From contig URCT01000058.1 in NCBI GenBank assembly GCA_900546385.1, forward strand, positions 1 through 16,305: 16,305 nucleotides of DNA, written 5' to 3'. Both the position numbers and the translations under genes were made by a program. This document shows, in pieces, positions 7,689 through 13,965 of the stretch (positions are counted from its first letter, which is position 1; the number at the start of each line of letters is the position of its first letter). The DNA is from an uncultured Eubacteriales bacterium. Lineage in GTDB: Bacteria > Bacillota > Clostridia > Oscillospirales > CAG-382. The notes beneath the pieces were generated by a model. The model had not been told where the DNA came from. It did not search any database and saw only the letters and a program-made list of their open reading frames with translations.

Positions 7689-8333
7689 TTATGCAAGCAG
7701 CGGTGCTTTGAGCTTGACGCCGACCACACCGCGCGCCTTGTCGGTATAAGCGCAAATAAACTTGACGGTCGTGGCGGCGCGGTAAAACGCAACGCCCGTG
7801 CCGGAGGCATCCAAAACGAGCTCATCGCCGACATCGGGAACAATGCGGTAAATGTCGCCGGCCGCCGGTGTGCCGCCGCTTGCAAGCGTGATGGTCGCCG
7901 CCGAGCCGGAAATCGTGCACGCACTGATACGGCGCGATGAGCCGACTTGATCGGTGTTTGCGGAACCGGCCGCTTTGGAAATCAGAACGGCACAGCCCGA
8001 ATTTAACGACGTCGAAAGACCGCTCGCCGCAGTCACAAGCGTGGTCTCTGTGCCGCCGGTGGCGGTGAAGCACGGCAGTGCCGCTTCATAAACCGCCTGC
8101 GGCGCAATGTTGACGCGAAGCTTTGTTCCGTCGGCACGGGCATTCAATTCGTCGTGCTTGCCGGTATGTTCTTCGGCACTCACGCCCAAAAGGCTGTCGG
8201 CACTGTCAGCTTTGACCAAAAGGTTATCGGCCGTTCCGACAACTTCGCCGGCATGGATGACCGTCGAAGACGCGATATCGTATTCACGGATGAGCGGTGC
8301 GTTGGCACCGGATGCATTGAAGGTAAATTTCAT
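7689..8333 (-). CDS. Head decoration-like protein
   Basis: A 214-residue, Ala/Gly/Thr/Ser-rich beta protein. The first part (residues 20-75) has the 'HAGEVVG ... LLGVSAEEHTG ... RVNI' pattern found in capsid decoration or stabilising proteins encoded just before coat genes. The rest is low in charge and rich in short strands, with no membrane segment. The ATG is preceded by AAAGGAAACAGACTT. It lies between scaffold and coat, but is separated from scaffold by a 176-bp gap holding a copy of a dispersed host repeat. A second, minor capsid subunit is an alternative reading. Confidence 0.5.
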   Translation of the reverse strand: MKFTFNASGANAPLIREYDIASSTVIHAGEVVGTADNLLVKADSADSLLGVSAEEHTGKHDELNARADGTKLRVNIAPQAVYEAALPCFTATGGTETTLVTAASGLSTSLNSGCAVLISKAAGSANTDQVGSSRRISACTISGSAATITLASGGTPAAGDIYRIVPDVGDELVLDASGTGVAFYRAATTVKFICAYTDKARGVVGVKLKAPLLA

Positions 8334-8380
8334 AAGTCTGTTTCCTTTCTGTTTTTTGTTTGATGAATAGCGGATTCATT

Positions 8381-8472
8381 GACAATTGAAAGTTGAAAAT
8401 TAGGGAACGGTTTTTAGCCAAAGCTTCGTGCGCTGATATAAACACTGCGGCAGCAATTCGCCGTCCCTGTGC
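8381..8472. repeat. Dispersed repeat copy inside the virion operon (inverted relative to 13381-13467)
   Basis: Read on the minus strand, this segment matches 13381-13467. Both run GCACAGGGACGGC, a short variable stretch with CCGC, ATCAGCGCACRAAGCTT, ACCGTTCCC, then AATTTTCAACTTTC in the same order and nearly the same spacing. It fills most of the gap between the scaffold and decoration-like genes. The copies are about 5 kb apart and inverted. Confidence 0.8.
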
Positions 8473-8509
8473 TTGGTATAAAAACGCGCTTTGGCAACCG
8501 TCCGGAAAA

Positions 8510-9241
8510 TCAAAACTCTCTGTTTTCCGTTTTGCGGCGTCCGTTTCCCTGCGGAACGGAGTGTAACAGTTCGGCATATTCGCGGTAGCTCATGCCGCTT
8601 TGACGCGCCATCAGCATCTGCCGTGCCGTCAGCGTTTCACCGTAATCCGACACCGGCAGACCGCCCGAAAAGCTGCTGTAAAACCGGGAAAGCCCGTCGT
8701 CTGCCGCTTCTTCGAACGTTTCGGCACGCATTTGTGCTTTGGCACCGTTTTCCGAAGCGCCGAATGCTTCCCGCAGTTTCAAATACGCCTGATAGATATG
8801 CTTCATGTCGCCGTCCCTGCCGTCGGCAAATAACCGAAACGCCTTGGACGAAACATCGTGTGCCACATCGTTGTCCGGGAAAGCATCCGCCAGCGCATAC
8901 AACGCGCCGAACGCACTTTCCGAACCCGTCTTTTCCTCCCCAACCTCCCGGGTGTTTTCGTCGGCGCACGGCACACCCTCCGCCGTTTCTTCCGTTTCTT
9001 CCGGTTCTTCACTTTCTTCGCCCTCGCCCGTCTGCGGCGGCTCTTCGGCACACGACCCGGCTGAAGCACCGGCTTGGGCTGTTTCGGCATCCAGTAAAGA
9101 ACATTTGTTCGTCAAGTTTTCTGCATGAATGCCTGCTTCGACGTCCGTATCGATGCCTGTTTCGGCCAAATCGGTTTTCATCATCGAACTTTCGGACGGC
9201 TTCATGGACTCGTCCGCATGGTTTGTAAGCACATCTTTCAT
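8510..9241 (-). CDS. Capsid scaffolding-type protein
   Basis: 243 residues. The N-terminal 110 are disordered and acidic with a Glu-rich run (72-88); the C-terminal half is helical and ends in an amphipathic helix (203-229, including ARQMLMARQSGMSYREYAEL) and a basic tail. Acidic, helical proteins with a C-terminal coat-binding helix, placed between portal and coat, are typical internal scaffolds that direct procapsid assembly. The ATG overlaps the portal stop by four bases (ATGA), so it is translationally coupled. Low sequence complexity makes homology weak; the call rests on position and composition. A LexA-box-like palindrome lies inside the gene at 9099-9111. Confidence 0.62.
   Translation of the reverse strand: MKDVLTNHADESMKPSESSMMKTDLAETGIDTDVEAGIHAENLTNKCSLLDAETAQAGASAGSCAEEPPQTGEGEESEEPEETEETAEGVPCADENTREVGEEKTGSESAFGALYALADAFPDNDVAHDVSSKAFRLFADGRDGDMKHIYQAYLKLREAFGASENGAKAQMRAETFEEAADDGLSRFYSSFSGGLPVSDYGETLTARQMLMARQSGMSYREYAELLHSVPQGNGRRKTENREF
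9098..9111. promoter_or_regulatory. LexA-box-like palindrome inside the scaffold gene
   Basis: The minus strand reads CGAACAAATGTTCT, matching the Bacillus-type LexA consensus CGAACRNRYGTTYG at 13 of 14 positions. Its 12-bp core GAACAAATGTTC is identical to the site upstream of the operon at 13240-13251. Being intragenic (codons 44-48), it may be chance. Confidence 0.3.
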
Positions 9242-11001
9242 TTTGTCACACCTCCGTCGGTACTTGTTTGTTGACTGTCGGACACGCCGTCCGTATATAC
9301 ATCGTTTAAGAGAACAGCCGCGTTTTCGGCTTCCGCAAGCGTATCACCTGCCGCCCGTTCCGGCTCACCGAATGTTTCCTCCAAATGCTTGCAGATTTCC
9401 GCACGCATGGGAAGCCCCAACGCCTCGACATACGCCTCGACTAACTTGTAGTTGTCGGAATCGATATGCATTCCGATGAGTGAGCTGAGAGCCGACACGG
9501 TGAACGCCTTGGAATTGGCAAGGCCGTCGCCGATATGGATCTTGATATCCAAGCGCGGAAAACGGCCGCCGGGTTTGTCCGTATACGCGTCCGGGTCAAA
9601 CGTAAAACCGTTTGCCGTATCCACAAAGCGGCCTTTTTCGTAGAATTCCAACGCCGTCGCGTCGATTAGGCTGTATAAGCGGCAGAAGCCCTCGGTGCGT
9701 CCGGCTTTTTTGAGCGATTGACGGCTTGTCGAACGCTCGTTTAATAAGGCAATGCCGGTAGCGGTTGTCACACGCGTTGGTTCTTTGCCTTGGTTTAGGT
9801 CAAAGTTGCCGGTAGTCTGCTCCATTAAGCTTTGGTAACGAGCATAGCTCGAAAGCAAAGTCCCTGCGGTGCTTGAAAGATTGCCAAGCCGCTCGACCTT
9901 GCCCATCATGCCGGGACGTAATTTCCACAACGCACCCGGCGAATTATCCGGCACTTCGCCGTCACTGAAGGCGTTTTCCTCGGCCAAAATCACATCGTTT
10001 GAGTGGAAAGCGGCGTTGAGTTGGGCAAACGTCAGATCTCTGTCCGCCGCGTCGATAAGGCCGATGATCGGCTCCAGCTCGCTCTTGCCCCATAAGCTGT
10101 TTTCGTTCGGCACCTTGTGATAAATGACAAACGGATAGGAGCTAAGCGCGGTCTTTCGCCAATACTTCGGCATATATTTCACTTCCTTGCCGCCGATGAG
10201 CACCGACAGCGCAATATCACCGGCCGCATAGCTTTCGCCGCCGCTTTCGCCGCCGCACGGCTGACGGAACCAAAATTCGGTCACCGTCACGGTGTCTTCT
10301 TCGGCATATCCGTCGCCCGACACAATGCCGCGCGCCGTGTTTTCCAAATAGTCCGAAAACCGTTCGCCCCGACAACGCATATCGTGCTCGAACAAACGAA
10401 ATGCTTTTTGCTTGTGTAAGCGGTAAACAAAGGCAATGTATTCACAGCCGTCCACCGTCGATGCCGTCGGGTCGGCATAGATCTGTTCGGGCGACGGCGC
10501 TTCCACCGTCACCTCCGGCTTGCCGGAAAACACGCCATCTATCATTCCCCAGCCGATTTTCCAAACCGCACTGCCATAAATGCCAAGTCTGCGTTCGTTG
10601 CGTGTGTTCAACGCGGCAAGGCGGTTCACATCGCAAATGCGGCGCACGGTCTCCTCGCGCCTTGCGGCCGCTTCGGCACTGTAGGAGGCACGCGGCGAGA
10701 ACTCAAAATCCGCCGGCTGCGGATCAATTTGGCTTTCAACGTGAATGTAGCCGTCGGGCGCCTGCGCCGGTGTCCACGGCAGATTCATATCCTCCGTAAA
10801 GCTGCCCGAAAAATAGCCGATGTCGTGCACGCCGTCGTAATAGCGGCGCATTTTGCGCCAATACACGTCGGTGTTCTGCCTTGCAAGCGCGCTGTTTTCC
10901 GTAAGGGCGCTTGCTGTGTCCTCTCTGGCGGCCGGCGACGAATAATCGTACAGCCCTTCGGTTTGCTTGACCGTTTTTGCGAATAATCCGTATTTTTTCA
11001 T
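9238..11001 (-). CDS. Portal protein
   Basis: 587 residues from the chosen ATG at 11001. The portal forms the twelve-subunit ring at one capsid vertex through which terminase pumps DNA and to which the tail binds. Visible features are a YPFVIYHKVPN ... LWGKSELEPIIGLIDAADRD segment and a long helical region (LTFAQLNAAFHSND, then RVTTATGIALLNERSTSRQ) that match portal wing, stem and crown regions. The frame opens upstream to 11085, but those 28 codons overlap the large terminase gene; the ATG at 11001 lies 26 bases after the terminase stop and follows AAAGGAAAC, although the spacing is rather long. It overlaps the scaffold start by four bases. Placement directly after TerL makes this call firm. 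Confidence 0.85.
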   Translation of the reverse strand: MKKYGLFAKTVKQTEGLYDYSSPAAREDTASALTENSALARQNTDVYWRKMRRYYDGVHDIGYFSGSFTEDMNLPWTPAQAPDGYIHVESQIDPQPADFEFSPRASYSAEAAARREETVRRICDVNRLAALNTRNERRLGIYGSAVWKIGWGMIDGVFSGKPEVTVEAPSPEQIYADPTASTVDGCEYIAFVYRLHKQKAFRLFEHDMRCRGERFSDYLENTARGIVSGDGYAEEDTVTVTEFWFRQPCGGESGGESYAAGDIALSVLIGGKEVKYMPKYWRKTALSSYPFVIYHKVPNENSLWGKSELEPIIGLIDAADRDLTFAQLNAAFHSNDVILAEENAFSDGEVPDNSPGALWKLRPGMMGKVERLGNLSSTAGTLLSSYARYQSLMEQTTGNFDLNQGKEPTRVTTATGIALLNERSTSRQSLKKAGRTEGFCRLYSLIDATALEFYEKGRFVDTANGFTFDPDAYTDKPGGRFPRLDIKIHIGDGLANSKAFTVSALSSLIGMHIDSDNYKLVEAYVEALGLPMRAEICKHLEETFGEPERAAGDTLAEAENAAVLLNDVYTDGVSDSQQTSTDGGVTK

Positions 11002-11027
11002 CCGGTATTTGTTTCCTTTCTTAATTC

Positions 11028-12446
11028 TTACTTGATTGATTTGTCGGGTACGCCGTTTGTATGCATAAGCCGCCGTTTGCGGCACTTTTCTTTTTCCGGC
11101 AGAAGCCGCTCGGCAAGCCGCGGCACGCTTGGCTTCTCCGGCACAGCCGCCCGTCCGATGCGGGAAACCGCAAAATAGCGGAGGGCGTCCGGTGCGTGCG
11201 TGATTTCATGTGGCACGGTCGCCGCATCGCCGGGACGGTTCTTGTCGTATAGCAAGAGCGGCAGACAGCGAATCAAATTGGTACAGCGGCGCGTGATGTG
11301 TAAACACGTCCGGCGCGTGCCGTCCGGCTCTTTGGTCACCTTCAGCCATTCCTTTAGGCAGCTCCAGCCTTGAATGCGTTCGGACGCAAGCTTGGTTAAA
11401 TACACGCCGTTTTCGGCGAACAGCTCGGCCATGCTCCGGCCGCTGTCCTTTTGACGCGACCACAAATCGCTCGGTGCGATAAACGTGTCCACACCGTCCG
11501 CCTTGGCAAGAATCTCCTTTGCCGCCGCGCTGACCACAAGGCCGCTTTTGTAGATCTCATCGTAAACATACGCGTGTCCCTTGCCGTCCACGGCAATGAA
11601 CAAAGCGGCCAGCATATCCAGTCCGTAGTCGATGGCGCAGACCCGGCGCATAGGCTCTTCCGGCACAAAATCGGGAATCGTGTGTACCTCCCAATCGAAT
11701 TCCGGAAAAAACTGCCCTTCAAACCCGCCCCAGCTGCCGTCGAGCCAAGCTTCACGCAAACCCTGCGGCAGGCTTTTTAACTGCTCGAGATAGCCCGGAT
11801 CGGCCTTTAAGAGCACCGGGTTGTCGTAGACACTGGCGCGGATAAAGGCATAATCACTGCCGTTTTCGCCGGTGCGGTAGTCCCGGTCGATAAACAGGCG
11901 TTTGACCCAACCGTGTCCCACGCCGCCCGGATTGCAGGTCAAATACATCCGCTTCGGATAGCCGTTGGTGCCGCGCACGGTGGCTTTTAGGGTTTGAAAC
12001 TGGTATTCGGTGAGCTGGGTCGCTTCGTCAATGGCGATGATATCGTATTCCGTGCCTTGGTAGCGTGTCGTGTCGTTTTCGTTGTCCAAATAGCCGAGCC
12101 TTAACAGCGAACCGTTGAAGAACTCAAAGCATTTGCGCGAATCGCTGTAAACGGCAAGTCCGTCAAGCTCCGAAAGCAGCACACGCACATGGTTGGATAA
12201 TAACTCACCGTAGGTGCGGCGCACCAAAAGCACCGATAAACCCGGATAGCGCAAACACATTAACACGAGCTTGCGCCGTAATGCCCAGCTTTTTCCGCCG
12301 CCGCGCGCACCGCCGTATGCGGTGTATTTGGCGTGCGAAAGAAAAAATTCCAATTGCTTTTCCTGCGGCAAGCCGGGCAGACGGAGCTTGGTTGCGGCCG
12401 ATGAAGCGGATACGGCGCGGTGTTTTTTGCTTTTACTATTCGGCAA
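11028..12446 (-). CDS. terL: Terminase large subunit (packaging ATPase/nuclease)
   Basis: 472 residues, full length. TerL pumps viral DNA into the procapsid and cuts it. The ATPase domain has Walker A GGARGGGKS (45-53), Walker B IIAIDEA (136-142) and the coupling motif YLTCNPGG (168-175). The RNase H-like nuclease has metal-binding acidic residues in AIDYGLD (271-277, D273) and HAPDALRY (417-424, D420), with a further D327 in APSDLW. All catalytic positions are present, so it is probably active. The start is TTG at 12446, inside the small terminase gene with 11 bases of overlap; GAGGA lies 11 bases upstream and no other start is available before the conserved region. Packaging is likely headful, judging from the P22-like small subunit, but that is inference. 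Confidence 0.95.
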   Translation of the reverse strand: MPNSKSKKHRAVSASSAATKLRLPGLPQEKQLEFFLSHAKYTAYGGARGGGKSWALRRKLVLMCLRYPGLSVLLVRRTYGELLSNHVRVLLSELDGLAVYSDSRKCFEFFNGSLLRLGYLDNENDTTRYQGTEYDIIAIDEATQLTEYQFQTLKATVRGTNGYPKRMYLTCNPGGVGHGWVKRLFIDRDYRTGENGSDYAFIRASVYDNPVLLKADPGYLEQLKSLPQGLREAWLDGSWGGFEGQFFPEFDWEVHTIPDFVPEEPMRRVCAIDYGLDMLAALFIAVDGKGHAYVYDEIYKSGLVVSAAAKEILAKADGVDTFIAPSDLWSRQKDSGRSMAELFAENGVYLTKLASERIQGWSCLKEWLKVTKEPDGTRRTCLHITRRCTNLIRCLPLLLYDKNRPGDAATVPHEITHAPDALRYFAVSRIGRAAVPEKPSVPRLAERLLPEKEKCRKRRLMHTNGVPDKSIK

Positions 12447-12840
12447 GCCGCATCATTTCCTCATCGAGTACCAAACGGATGCGTGCCGTCGGCGTTTCCT
12501 CGGAAAGGGCTTTGCTTCCCCAACCGAAATTGTATTTTAAGCTGTTGGCCGCCGCGCTTGCCGACAGCGTTCCGGCAAGCGCATTTTCTTCGGTAAATGC
12601 TTCAATGCGCGCCAGCGTCCGTGATAAAAGCGGCTTGTAGCGCGGCGAAGCATACAGCTTTTCAAATTCTGCTCTTGTCAAACCGATGGCTAACAGTAAT
12701 CCCGAAAGCGCATACGGCTTTTTGACCTTCTTATCGTCTTTCTTGCCGTCCTCCGGTGCATTTAATGCATCACAGGCCGCAAAATAGGCATCGATCCGCT
12801 TCTCCAAAGCGGCCATGTCCATCAAGCGTTTTCTTCCCAT
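12436..12840 (-). CDS. terS: Terminase small subunit (gp3-type DNA packaging protein)
   Basis: 134 residues. TerS recognises DNA for packaging and hands it to TerL. The N-terminal helical part, a helix-turn-helix-like segment (about 42-66, with LSGLLLAIGLTRAEFEKL) and a LKYNFGW motif (101-107) resemble the P22 gp3-type packaging family, whose members end with 'LKNNFGW'-like sequence. A Lys/Asp-rich linker (31-41) precedes the DNA-binding part. The ATG follows AAGGAGAACCC, 20 bases after the small CxxC gene, and the stop overlaps the TerL start. The adjacent intact TerL raises confidence. Confidence 0.85.
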   Translation of the reverse strand: MGRKRLMDMAALEKRIDAYFAACDALNAPEDGKKDDKKVKKPYALSGLLLAIGLTRAEFEKLYASPRYKPLLSRTLARIEAFTEENALAGTLSASAAANSLKYNFGWGSKALSEETPTARIRLVLDEEMMRLAE

Positions 12841-12860
12841 GGGTTCTCCTTTCTTAAATC

Positions 12861-13079
12861 TTAATAATCGTTCGTATCGGATACAAAAAATTCTTCAGCA
12901 TTGTCGGCCGCGTAATCCTCCCAACAGGCGCGATGAATCAAATCGCCCGTGTCGGAGACAGTCACGCTGTCATCCTCCTCATGCACGGCAAAGCCGCAGG
13001 CGGCACAGCGTCCGATGATTCCGCCGGACGAATGCAGCTGCATGGCGTCAGTCAAATCGTTTAAGTATAAGCTTCTCAA
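12861..13079 (-). CDS. Small CxxC/HxxC putative zinc-binding protein, first clear gene of the virion operon
   Basis: 72 residues, acidic. C25-x2-C28 and H49-x2-C52 (in IHRACWEDYA) make a plausible zinc ribbon or treble-clef-like site. Small proteins of this style occur near terminase genes in clostridial phages, but I cannot name the family or its job. The start is TTG at 13079, accepted because AAAGGAGG lies seven bases upstream, the best ribosome binding site in the region. It lies 20 bases before the small terminase gene and is surely co-transcribed. It might assist TerS, act as a regulator, or be a nuclease partner; none of these is shown by the sequence. Confidence 0.7.
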   Translation of the reverse strand: MRSLYLNDLTDAMQLHSSGGIIGRCAACGFAVHEEDDSVTVSDTGDLIHRACWEDYAADNAEEFFVSDTNDY

Positions 13080-13147
13080 AGTGTCTCCTCCTTTGGTTCA
13101 GACCTTTTTATTGTTTTATTTTGTTTTTATCGGCATTTACTTCGTGT

Positions 13148-13234
13148 TCACCGTCCGCGCTGTACGTTATTTACAGGGCATCGATTGACACAATTTGCAG
13201 TCTGTAAGCAGCAGCGAATTTCCTCGATTGTCAT
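13148..13234 (-). CDS. Possible 28-residue Cys-rich micro-ORF (doubtful)
   Basis: ATG at 13234 opens a 28-codon frame whose product begins MTIEEIRCCLQTANC and has four cysteines ending in R-C-P. The 'CC ... NC ... CP' spacing resembles small phage proteins of clostridia. It has no ribosome binding site, as the LexA-like palindrome ends five bases upstream. It could be a shortened relic or chance. Confidence 0.25.
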   Translation of the reverse strand: MTIEEIRCCLQTANCVNRCPVNNVQRGR

Positions 13235-13238
13235 TTTG

Positions 13239-13252
13239 CGAACATTTGTTCT
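13239..13252. promoter_or_regulatory. LexA-box-like palindrome upstream of the virion operon
   Basis: On the minus strand AGAACAAATGTTCG matches CGAACRNRYGTTYG at 13 of 14 positions. It is the only such site between the upstream terminator (13264-13293) and the operon, so it is well placed for SOS control of the virion genes. I could not find a good -35/-10 pair around it, which weakens the call. Confidence 0.45.
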
Positions 13253-13263
13253 TTTTAGCGGCT

Positions 13264-13293
13264 TAAAAATGTGCTATTTATTTGTAATAGCAC
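13264..13293 (-). terminator. Minus-strand terminator upstream of the virion operon
   Basis: Arms GTGCTATT (13271-13278) and AATAGCAC (13286-13293) are perfect over 8 bp; on the minus strand the stem is followed by ATTTTTA. It would stop transcripts coming from the promoter at 13930-13958, so the virion operon probably has its own promoter below 13263. Confidence 0.65.
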
Positions 13294-13347
13294 GTTTCTA
13301 TCGGTAAAAATTGGTTTTCGGGAAACCGGCTCCCTACAAGATACACC

Positions 13348-13393
13348 CCTTCCGTCGCACTTCGTGCGTCACCTTTCCTTGCACAGGGACGGC
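13348..13393. repeat. 46-bp two-hairpin repeat unit, copy A
   Basis: Contains the hairpin GCAC-TTC-GTGC and a TTTCCTTGCACAGGGA part. It matches copy B (13526-13571) at 41 of 46 positions without gaps. It is continuous with the longer repeat that also occurs inverted at 8381-8472. Confidence 0.8.
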
Positions 13394-13431
13394 AAAAGTA
13401 CCGCCGCAACTTCTATCAGCGCACAAAGCTT

Positions 13432-13484
13432 CAATTGAAAACCGTTCCCCCAATTTTCAACTTTCCACTTTCAATTTTCAATTG
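13432..13484. repeat. A/T-rich inverted repeat CAATTGAAAA...TTTTCAATTG
   Basis: Perfect 10-bp arms at 13432-13441 and 13475-13484 enclose ACCGTTCCC and iterated 'TTTCAA/TTTCCA' tracts. This type of sequence is part of the dispersed repeat; the copy at 8381-8400 keeps only one arm region. Confidence 0.65.
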
Positions 13485-13525
13485 GTTTGCCGACTGAGGG
13501 ATTGTCGGAAACTCACACTAACAAC

Positions 13526-13571
13526 CCTTCCGTCACGCTTCGCGCGCCACCTTCCCTTGCACAGGGACGGC
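13526..13571. repeat. 46-bp two-hairpin repeat unit, copy B
   Basis: It differs from copy A at five positions. Two of these (offsets 12 and 18) change an A-T pair to G-C within the first hairpin stem, so pairing is kept. TCCCT-TGCAC-AGGGA forms the second hairpin. Confidence 0.8.
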
Positions 13572-13785
13572 TACTATCGCCGCGGTTGCGGTAATATGCA
13601 CCGGTTTAGGCGCATTTTTCGGCGCTTCGAAAAACTGTCGGTTCTGTCGACCTTTTTGTGTACCGGTATATTATTATTAGTGATATCGGCTTTGCGGCAC
13701 ATTCAAACAAAGATTCGTCTCTAAAATCTAAATCGACAGGCCGCGCGTCAGCTCGGATGAGGCGCAGTCCCAAAAGACTGCTCGC

Positions 13786-13812
13786 CAAATCTTTACGGAG
13801 CACATTATAACA
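13786..13812 (-). repeat. 27-bp direct repeat, left copy (holds a TATAAT -10)
   Basis: Matches 13912-13938 at 24 of 27 positions, 126 bp away. On the minus strand it carries TATAAT (13809-13804) followed by GTGCTCCGTAAAGATTTG. No -35 hexamer lies 16-18 bp upstream, so it is probably a weak or dead promoter copy. Confidence 0.75.
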
Positions 13813-13817
13813 TGAGT

Positions 13818-13845
13818 AAAAATGCTTGCTGCTGGGGGCATTTTT
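13818..13845 (-). terminator. Hairpin with T run downstream of the cloverleaf
   Basis: Arms AAAAATGC (13818-13825) and GCATTTTT (13838-13845) enclose a 12-base loop; the minus strand gives GCATTTTTAC. It would end a transcript of about 105 nt started at the promoter at 13930-13958. The stem is short in G-C pairs, so its strength is uncertain. Confidence 0.45.
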
Positions 13846-13925
13846 GCGAAATGTTATATAGCGCAGGCCTTGCGGTACGCAAGGAGCACGTCAGTGCAAA
13901 GATTTGCTTGTCAAATCTTTACTGC
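13818..13925 (-). ncRNA. Candidate small structured RNA (about 105 nt)
   Basis: A consensus promoter, a stretch that folds into three perfect adjacent hairpins, and a T-run hairpin follow in order on the minus strand with no open frame or ribosome binding site between. This suggests a short non-coding transcript. It matches no RNA family I recognise (not 6S, tmRNA, SRP or a known riboswitch by eye). It is a prediction from layout only; a repeat element with a promoter is the main alternative. Confidence 0.35.
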
Positions 13926-13927
13926 GC
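13861..13927. repeat. 67-bp perfect cloverleaf-forming sequence
   Basis: Plus strand: outer stem GCGCAG (13861-13866) with CTGCGC (13922-13927). Inside are CCTTGCG-GTA-CGCAAGG (13868-13884), GCAC-GTCA-GTGC (13886-13897) and AAAGATTTG-CTTGT-CAAATCTTT (13898-13920), joined by linkers of 1, 1, 0 and 1 base. All 26 base pairs are Watson-Crick. It is not a tRNA: there is no anticodon arm layout or T-loop sequence. Confidence 0.85.
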
Positions 13928-13929
13928 AC

Positions 13930-13958
13930 ATTATACCACAAAATCCCCATTTTGTCAA
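13930..13958 (-). promoter_or_regulatory. Consensus sigma-A promoter
   Basis: On the minus strand TTGACA (13958-13953), a 17-bp spacer and TATAAT (13935-13930) are all exact consensus. The perfect palindrome ACAAAAT-CCCC-ATTTTGT (13938-13955) fills the spacer and touches the -35, like an operator. A LexA-like palindrome lies 8 bp further upstream. Start of transcription is expected at 13923-13925, inside the outer stem of the cloverleaf. Confidence 0.8.
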
Positions 13959-13965
13959 GAGTTTT

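Noticed and set aside
8491..9228. 245-codon plus-strand frame opposite the scaffold gene
   Set aside because: Pro/Arg/Ser-rich antisense of a Glu-rich gene; the minus frame has the coupled ATGA start and the right genomic position.
13348..13571. CRISPR array
   Set aside because: Only two diverged units, unequal internal structure and no evenly spaced spacers; it fits a REP-like repeat.
13311..13724. 137-codon plus-strand frame
   Set aside because: It runs through the two-hairpin repeats and an A/T-rich inverted repeat; no ribosome binding site or protein-like pattern.
13606..13803. 65-codon minus-strand frame starting at the second -10 repeat
   Set aside because: The GTG would lie within two bases of the TATAAT, so it could not be in a transcript from that promoter; there is no ribosome binding site and the sequence is repeat DNA.
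13861..13927. tRNA gene
   Set aside because: The cloverleaf has 6-, 7-, 4- and 9-bp stems with 3-5-base loops and no T-loop or D-loop signature, so it is not a tRNA.
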